Shown: positions 59,291 to 64,000 of the stretch, piece by piece
How the letters are laid out: each line of letters begins with the position of its first letter
Numbering within the stretch: the stretch's first letter is position 1
DNA from: Halomonas sp. M4R1S46
GTDB taxonomy: Bacteria; Pseudomonadota; Gammaproteobacteria; Pseudomonadales; Halomonadaceae
DNA: 64,000 bases
Direction of reading: 5' to 3'
NCBI RefSeq assembly: GCF_025725685.1
Contig: NZ_CP107008.1
Location: 3,472,001-3,536,000, forward strand
Notes under the pieces: generated by a model
Databases searched by the model: none
The model's input: the letters and a program-made list of their open reading frames with translations, nothing else
What the model was told of the DNA's origin: nothing
Translations under genes and position numbers: made by a program

Positions 59291-59395
59291 CTGTCCGAAT
59301 AGGCAGATCAGCGGGTGGCGCCGGGTGGCGTTGTCGATGATCACCGCGCCGATGGGGCAGCCGCCTTCGTCGTAGCTCTTCTGCGCGGTGGGGTC
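59291..59395 (-). pseudogene. Fragment of a cytosine/cytidine deaminase-type gene
   Basis: Read leftwards, about 22 codons from 59395 spell a deaminase N-terminal stretch (QKSYDEGGCPIGAVIIDN), as in cytosine deaminases before their HAE zinc motif. The zinc motif and all the rest are missing, and the frame then has unrelated codons. It is a relic in the 222-base gap between two plus-strand genes. Confidence 0.45.
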
Positions 59396-59481
59396 CCGAC
59401 AAGATGCGCGGCAGCGGCGGCTTGCGTCAACCGCCGTCGGAGCGGCTATGCTGGGCGTCTGCTCACTCGAGAGGATGCCCG

Positions 59482-60021
59482 ATGCTGGAGAGTCCCACCG
59501 CCCTCGCCGGCCAGGTCTTCGGCCTGGCCGCCCTGCTGCTGTGTATCGCCGCCTTCGCCAGCAAGCAGGACGAGCGCCTGCTGGTGCTGCTGATCTCGGC
59601 CAACGTCGCCTTCGCCCTGCAGTTCCTGTTCCTGCAGAGCTGGACCGCGGCGGCGCTGACCGTGCTGGTGATCGCCCGCATCGCCCTGGCCCGTCGCTAC
59701 CCGGGCAGCAAAGCGGTGATGGCCGGCGTGCTGGCGGCCAGCGGCGTGGCCGCGCTGGTCACCTGGCAGGGCTGGGCGGACCTGCCCGCGGTGGTGGCCA
59801 TGCTGCTGGGCACGGTGGGCATGTTCCTGCTGCGCGGCATTCCCATGCGGGTAATGCTGGGGCTGGCGGCGGTAGCCTGGCTGTTCAGCCACCTGCTGGC
59901 GGGGGCCGTGGGCGGCTCGCTGGCCGAGGCGCTGGTGGTGATCACCAACGCCATCACCATCTGGCGCCTGTTGCGGGCGAAGCGGCGCTACCCCGAGGCG
60001 TTCGAGGGCACCGCGTCCTGA
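59482..60021 (+). CDS. YgjV-like inner-membrane protein
   Basis: A 179-residue membrane protein with about six hydrophobic helices. It begins LAGQVFGLAALLLCIAAFASKQDERLLVLL and has the ALVVITNAITIWRLLRAKRR end typical of YgjV-type proteins, whose function is not known. The start at 59482 has AGAGGA upstream. Confidence 0.8.
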   Translation: MLESPTALAGQVFGLAALLLCIAAFASKQDERLLVLLISANVAFALQFLFLQSWTAAALTVLVIARIALARRYPGSKAVMAGVLAASGVAALVTWQGWADLPAVVAMLLGTVGMFLLRGIPMRVMLGLAAVAWLFSHLLAGAVGGSLAEALVVITNAITIWRLLRAKRRYPEAFEGTAS

Positions 60022-60071
60022 GCCAGGCGCGCGGCGCACTCACTTCATCGCGAAGCCGCGGCAGGCCGATA

Positions 60072-60084
60072 GGGGTACGTCCCC
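60072..60084. repeat. REP-like palindrome
   Basis: GGGG-TACGT-CCCC; on the minus strand it reads AATC followed by GGGGACGTACCCC, nearly the same as the palindrome inside recB. It lies directly after the stop of the truncated DUF429 frame. Confidence 0.5.
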
Positions 60085-60086
60085 GA

Positions 60087-60248
60087 TTACTCCTCTAGCC
60101 AACCGACGATGATATCGGCCGGATGACGGCCGGCAGCGCCTCGCTGTACGTCCTCGACTACGCTGCTTCCGCCCTCGAACCGTCCGAGTGCCAAGCCCAC
60201 CTTCGCAGGATCGGTCGCGCAGTCTATGCCTATCAACGTCGTCGGCAT
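60087..60248 (-). pseudogene. N-terminal fragment of a DUF429 (RNase H-fold) protein
   Basis: A 53-residue frame beginning MPTTLIGIDCATDPAKVGLALG, which is how DUF429-type predicted nucleases begin (the early Asp is the first metal ligand of the RNase H fold), but the protein stops at HPADIIVGWLEE rather than going on for about 200 residues. An AGGGGGG site precedes the ATG. The break coincides with the REP-like palindrome. Confidence 0.55.
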
Positions 60249-60361
60249 CACGCCCCCCTGCCGCTGCCACCCCCGACAGTGAACTCGACAGCGCGCTCTG
60301 CCATCGGCTTATCGTGCCGGCAGCATCTGCCAATGTATCCACGGTGGTTCGAAAGCCGACG

Positions 60362-60706
60362 TCACGCCACCCTTTCCACGACCTTGTCGGCATCGAACGC
60401 CAGCCTCCCGGCAATGTCCTTCATCTCTTCGATCGGCTGGTCATAACTCCAAGCCACATCGACGTTATCGACGAGCGAGTAGTAGGTGGTATCGCCCTTG
60501 AAGGGGCAGTGGGTCACGGTGGACGACACCGAGAGTTTCGACATGTCCACATCCTCTCTGGGCAGGTATTGCCGGTGTGGATAGCCGCGCTCGCGCAGTT
60601 CGATGGCGTTTCGGGTGTCGGCGATCAGGATATCGCCGTGAAAGATCCTCACCCGGCGATCATGCGGGTGGAGGGTGATGCGCGAGGTATCGGTATGATC
60701 GGCCAT
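60362..60706 (-). CDS. DUF427 family protein (full length)
   Basis: A 114-residue all-beta protein of DUF427. It reads SRITLHPHDRRVRIFHGDIL, ELRERGYPHRQYLPREDV and STVTHCPFKGDTTYYSL, then DVAWSYDQPIEEMKDIAGRLA, the whole family domain. The reaction is unknown. It is the intact relative of the fragment at 53857-54030 and the relic at 57181-57285. AGGAGG precedes the ATG. Confidence 0.9.
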   Translation of the reverse strand: MADHTDTSRITLHPHDRRVRIFHGDILIADTRNAIELRERGYPHRQYLPREDVDMSKLSVSSTVTHCPFKGDTTYYSLVDNVDVAWSYDQPIEEMKDIAGRLAFDADKVVERVA

Positions 60707-60868
60707 GTCGGCCTCCTGGCGTGGGTGGCACTTCCGCCAGCTTAGGGGGCATGGCGGGGGCTGTCACTGGATCTGGACCTTGGCCATGCGTTGGCCATCG
60801 GCAGGGGGGGGTGGCGCCGGCCGGCCGATGGAAGCGGCGCAGGGGCAGGGAATGCGGCCATGGAGCGA

Positions 60869-61522
60869 CTAGGCGAATTGCTCGACGCCTTCTGAACCGT
60901 TCACGCGCCGGTTCAGTCGGCCGATCTGCTGGATATCGTGCAGGTAGAGGTCCAGCTTCGAGGCCCCATGGGCCAGCAGCGCCGACGCATAGACCAGTGC
61001 CGCCAGCACGAACACGTTGTTGGCCCAGGCCAGCGAGGGAGCTGCCACCGGATAGGCCGCCGTGAAGATGCTCGCCGCGCCCCAGAAAAGCGCCAGAAGG
61101 CTGCTGGCCATGACGATCATCAACACCGGCCCCCGCCGGTAGCGGGCCGGCGGGCGGGTCTTCCAGAACGGCAGGTGCGCGATTCTCAGCTCGCCGTTGG
61201 TCTCGATCCGCCGCTTCCGTCGCAGCAGCGGCTCCGCGAAAGCCTTCTGCTTGCCGGATGCGACCGCCGCCAGCACCAGGCGCGCATCGACGCCGCTACC
61301 GAAGATGCGCCGCACCGCCTGCACGAAGCCCGGCGACGGCTCGCCGCCGGCACACCCCCGAGCCTCGTCGGTCAACGACTTCAGGGCCTGGTTGACCCGC
61401 TCCGGACGCTCCTCCTCGTCCTCGAAGTTGATCGCGTAGTGCACGCTGTACACCTGATAGAGCGCGAGCGTCACACCGACGAAGATCAGGAAAAACGCAA
61501 CGTATATCACCATGACAACCAC
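60869..61522 (-). CDS. Membrane protein of unknown function
   Basis: A 217-residue protein with one hydrophobic segment at the N-terminus (VIYVAFFLIFVGVTLALYQV), a charged middle domain, and two more segments near 130-190 (VLMIVMASSLLALFWGAASIF, NNVFVLAALVYASALLA). I do not recognise it. The start may be GTG at 61522 (AGGG six bases upstream) or ATG at 61513. Confidence 0.6.
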   Translation of the reverse strand: MVVMVIYVAFFLIFVGVTLALYQVYSVHYAINFEDEEERPERVNQALKSLTDEARGCAGGEPSPGFVQAVRRIFGSGVDARLVLAAVASGKQKAFAEPLLRRKRRIETNGELRIAHLPFWKTRPPARYRRGPVLMIVMASSLLALFWGAASIFTAAYPVAAPSLAWANNVFVLAALVYASALLAHGASKLDLYLHDIQQIGRLNRRVNGSEGVEQFA

Positions 61523-61693
61523 TCACCACCCTGAAAGTTCGGCCCATCATCATGGGCATACTCGGCCCGCTTCGCCATGCCCCTCTCATCGGCCAGTCGC
61601 CCCGCACGAGACGTTAACTGGCCTCGTCGTGACACGGCAGCGACAGCGCACCGCTGATGAAACGAAAATTGCCCGCGTCCTGCCCCGGCGCAC

Positions 61694-62044
61694 TCACTCG
61701 TGCTGCAGGATATTGACGAGCTTGCCGAACGGATCGCGGACGTAGAAGCGCCGCACGCCCCAGGGTTCGCTGACGGGGCCGTATTCGATGGGTATGTCCG
61801 CCTCCTCGAAGCGCACCAGCGCCGCCTCGAGATCGTCGACCTCGATGGAGAGGTCGGGCACTGGCGTTCCCGAGCCGCCCTCCGTGCCGAAGCTCACCTG
61901 GACCCGCATCCGCTCGTCCGAGCCGTAGGTGCGAAACCAGCCGTGATCCATGAGCCGCTCCAGGCCCAGGAGGCCCCCGTAGAAGGCCTCCGCCCTGTCG
62001 AGATCTTCCGTGGCCGTGTTGGCCATGATGCGCTTGACCTTCAT
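61694..62044 (-). CDS. VOC (glyoxalase/bleomycin-resistance) family protein
   Basis: A 116-residue one-domain protein of the vicinal oxygen chelate fold: TATEDLDRAEAFYGGLLGLE, then MRVQVSF, IEVDDLEAALVRFEE and the end RRFYVRDPFGKLVNILQHE with a metal-type glutamate. It might be a dioxygenase, isomerase or resistance protein; the sequence does not tell. Confidence 0.85.
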   Translation of the reverse strand: MKVKRIMANTATEDLDRAEAFYGGLLGLERLMDHGWFRTYGSDERMRVQVSFGTEGGSGTPVPDLSIEVDDLEAALVRFEEADIPIEYGPVSEPWGVRRFYVRDPFGKLVNILQHE

Positions 62045-62246
62045 CCGTCACCTCGGCTGCTGTGTCCCTGGCGTGGTCGAGCAACGCACCCTCCCTGCCG
62101 CATTCGCCGGTCGGATGCGCCCCATCCACCAGCCAGCCTAGACGGCGGGAGCGAGGCTGTCAGACGGCCTGCTAGAGGCGCCAATAAGACCCTGCCCGCG
62201 CCGCGTCGAGCCGGCGTTGCGAGGCCCCTTTCTTCGCAAGGTCCCT

Positions 62247-62861
62247 TCAAGGCCCGCCCGCTGCCAGCGGCAGCCACACGTGCTCGTAGCTGATGGATAA
62301 CGCGACCCACACCAGCAGTGCCGCCATCGCCAGGCTGAAGCCCTTGAGAATCGTCGGGTTCTCGATGCGCTGCCCGACCACGGCGCCCATCAGCGCATAG
62401 CTGCCGGGGGCGCCGAAGGCCAGCGCCGCCAGCCCCAGCGACCAGAGCACCAGGCTCGCGCCATGGATGCCGGCGGCGGGGAACTGGATCGTAGCGATCG
62501 GCAGGGTCGCGATCATGCCCTTGGGATTGCAGAGCTGCATGATCAGGCCATCGCGAAAGCTCAGCACGCGTGACGCCTGGCGAATGGCCCCCGGGTCGAT
62601 ACTCGAGCGGGCGACCTTGATGGCGAAGTAGAGGATATAGGCGCATCCCAGCGCCCCCACCACGGCGAGCATGTCGCCGCGCACCCAGGCCGCACCGAGC
62701 CAGCCGAACGCCAGGAAGAGTACCAGCATGGCCAGCCCCACCCCGACGAAGAAGCCGAGGGAGGTTCTGGCCTGGCCGTTGAGGCCCGCATTCAGGCCGA
62801 GCAGGTTCACGGGCCCAGGCGTGTACATGACGCCCAGGGCATAGGCGACGATCTCTAACAT
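62247..62861 (-). CDS. LysE/RhtB-family exporter
   Basis: A 204-residue inner-membrane exporter with six hydrophobic helices. It has the LysE-like ALGVMYTPGPVNLLGLNAGLN near the start and LIMQLCNPKGMIATLPIAT in the middle. Such proteins pump out amino acids or related compounds. It starts 14 bases after its AraC-type neighbour's stop, with GAGG before the ATG. Confidence 0.9.
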   Translation of the reverse strand: MLEIVAYALGVMYTPGPVNLLGLNAGLNGQARTSLGFFVGVGLAMLVLFLAFGWLGAAWVRGDMLAVVGALGCAYILYFAIKVARSSIDPGAIRQASRVLSFRDGLIMQLCNPKGMIATLPIATIQFPAAGIHGASLVLWSLGLAALAFGAPGSYALMGAVVGQRIENPTILKGFSLAMAALLVWVALSISYEHVWLPLAAGGP

Positions 62862-62875
62862 GGGGAAGCCTCGGG

Positions 62876-63709
62876 TTATCGGCTGACGCTGCGCTGGTAC
62901 TGGAGGGGCGTCATGCCATAGATGCGCTTGAAGCGGCGATTGAAATGGCTGAGGTCGGTAAAGCCATAGCGGAAGGCCACCTGATTGGGTGCCGCCCCCG
63001 CCGCCAGGAGGGTGCGCGCGGCATTGACCCGGCAGTTGAGCACATACTGGTGCGGCGTGATGCCGAACTGCTGCCGGAACAGGCGCAGGAAGTGGTACTT
63101 CGAGAGGTGGGCGGCCTGGCTGATATCGTCCAGCGATACATCGTCTTCGAGGTGCGCGAGGATGTAGTCCTTGGCCCGCAGCAGCAGCGCATCGGGCCGG
63201 CTCGGCCTGCCGTCCGGCCGATGATTGCCGGCACGCTGAACGAGGCGGGTCGCCACTCGGTAGAGGGCGTGCTCCTGATCGATGCGCGTGCCCTCCTGAT
63301 GGGTCACCAGATGAGCGAGGTCCAGGATGGCACGGCGCAACTCGGGATCCGCAATCAGGGTCTCGCCGCATCGGAACCTGCCGGCCCGCTCGCATCCCGC
63401 CGCATCGGCAAACAGTGCCTCGAGGTGGGCGGAAGGCACGTAGGTCATGACATACCCCAGCGCGCTGTCGCCCCCCGGGTGCCCATCGTGCACCTGCTCG
63501 GGATTGAACTGGATGACGTTGCCCGGCGGGCTGCGGTGGAACTGGCCGCCGCTGAAGAAATCCTGCCGCCCGGCGAGAGTGACGCCGAAGGCGTACTCCT
63601 CGTGGGCATGACGGTCGTAGCTGAAATCGCTCAGCGCCGCCTGCAGCACCGTAAGCTCGGGGATATGCCGGCTCTTGAAGTAGTCGAACCGACTGAATTG
63701 CTTCGCCAT
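62876..63709 (-). CDS. AraC family regulator
   Basis: A 277-residue regulator with an N-terminal cupin ligand domain (SYDRHAHEEYAFGVTLAGRQDF) and the C-terminal double HTH (VSLDDISQAAHLSKYHFLRLF, NQVAFRYGFTDLSHFNRRFKRI). It is co-transcribed with the LysE exporter, which it probably regulates. The ATG at 63709 has GGGAGG upstream. Confidence 0.9.
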   Translation of the reverse strand: MAKQFSRFDYFKSRHIPELTVLQAALSDFSYDRHAHEEYAFGVTLAGRQDFFSGGQFHRSPPGNVIQFNPEQVHDGHPGGDSALGYVMTYVPSAHLEALFADAAGCERAGRFRCGETLIADPELRRAILDLAHLVTHQEGTRIDQEHALYRVATRLVQRAGNHRPDGRPSRPDALLLRAKDYILAHLEDDVSLDDISQAAHLSKYHFLRLFRQQFGITPHQYVLNCRVNAARTLLAAGAAPNQVAFRYGFTDLSHFNRRFKRIYGMTPLQYQRSVSR

Positions 63710-63744
63710 GCCTGCCTCCCGGAACGCCACTCAGGCATAGCTTA

Positions 63745-63759
63745 GGCCTGGCCCAGGCC
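63745..63759. promoter_or_regulatory. Palindrome upstream of the AraC-LysE pair
   Basis: GGCCTGG-C-CCAGGCC, perfect 7+1+7, 36 bases before the AraC start. Its place suits an operator of the pair, but GC-rich palindromes also occur by chance in this genome. Confidence 0.35.
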
Positions 63760-63851
63760 ACGGGCTTGGACATTATTGCGGAATTGGCCAGGATTCGCCG
63801 ACTCAGCGGCGATAACTCCTGTAGCTCATTTGATCATCCGGGACCCTACAG

Positions 63852-64000
63852 TTAGTCGACGATCGCACCGCAGGTCATGTTTGCGACTGTCCCGGTCATC
63901 GAACTTGCATGATCTGACGCCATGAGGGCGGCCATGTCGCCGACCTCGGCCAGGGCCGGCAAACGCTTGAGCAAGGTCATCTCTTCGAGCGAGGCGATGA
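63852..64000 (-). CDS. Short-chain dehydrogenase/reductase, 3' end only
   Basis: The last 48 codons of a gene that begins beyond the window. They read LLKRLPALAEVGDMAALMAS, then SMTGTVANMTCGAIVD before the stop. This is the C-terminal end of SDR enzymes (usual form LASDxAxxITGxxxxVdGG). The catalytic part is outside, so no substrate can be given. Confidence 0.8.
   Translation of the reverse strand, partial: IASLEEMTLLKRLPALAEVGDMAALMASDHASSMTGTVANMTCGAIVD

Noticed and set aside
1..64000. CRISPR arrays, tRNA or rRNA genes, complete insertion sequences, integrases
   Set aside because: I looked for regular spaced repeats, tRNA-like arms, and transposase or integrase motifs and found none that could be supported.

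Overview
The window looks like a chromosomal stretch of a halophilic gammaproteobacterium of the Halomonas/Chromohalobacter type. The reasons are a high-GC backbone, acidic proteins, several TRAP dicarboxylate-type transporters, the gene order recC-recB-recD, and catabolic clusters like those of Halomonadaceae and pseudomonads. The genus is inferred from gene content; there is no rRNA or tRNA in the window to confirm it.

Layout. 1-4.8 kb: end of a TRAP transporter operon with malonyl-CoA decarboxylase, malonyl-CoA synthase and a maleate isomerase-like enzyme (C3/C4 dicarboxylate use). 4.8-6.1 kb: a DUF2252 protein. 6.2-10.3 kb: a kynurenine module (NSS-family transporter, formamidase-like hydrolase, kynureninase) divergent from an Lrp-type regulator. 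10.3-14 kb: a dihydrolipoamide dehydrogenase-like flavoprotein, a small zinc protein, DUF1992 and a RidA-like/hydrolase fusion. 14-17.3 kb: a DcaP-type porin and an exported amidohydrolase, of somewhat different base composition. 17.4-27.4 kb: a TRAP transporter, catA-catC-catB and an aromatic-ring dioxygenase that reads as anthranilate dioxygenase (antCBA), divergent from an AraC-type activator. Kynureninase makes anthranilate, so the two modules together cover kynurenine to the beta-ketoadipate enol-lactone. 27.5-29.4 kb: Ada/AlkA fusion and Ogt (alkylation repair). 29.4-35.6 kb: small regulator/enzyme/transporter modules. 35.7-45.5 kb: recCBD.

45.5-53.9 kb is a low-GC genomic island inserted between the 3' end of recD and a truncated DUF427 gene. 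It holds nine genes. Eight read leftwards: a PfkB-kinase/nucleoside-deoxyribosyltransferase-like fusion; a TIR-TGT fusion; an OGG2-like glycosylase/lyase; a QueC-like PP-loop enzyme; a ThsB-like TIR protein that starts Met-Gly-Gly-Ser-Ser-Gly-Gly-Gly; a SLOG-like protein; an alpha/beta-hydrolase with a helical repeat tail; and an NDT-like/TPR-S protein. A ninth gene, another ThsB-like TIR protein, reads rightwards. The four middle genes are joined by ATGA overlaps or a 1-base gap. QueC, TGT and OGG are the accessory trio known from type IV CBASS, but no CD-NTase (cyclic-nucleotide synthase) is present; TIR domains stand where the CD-NTase and effector would be. I propose this as a new deazaguanine/NAD-centred antiphage system in which the QueC-like enzyme modifies the N-terminal glycine of the TIR protein.

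53.9-60.7 kb is a decayed, recombined stretch. It holds a truncated DUF427 gene, a repeated relic of its 5' region, fragments of a deaminase and a DUF429 protein, and intact Kelch, GMC oxidoreductase, nucleosidase, membrane and DUF427 genes. 60.8-64 kb: a membrane protein, a VOC protein, a LysE exporter with its AraC-type regulator, and the 3' end of a short-chain dehydrogenase.
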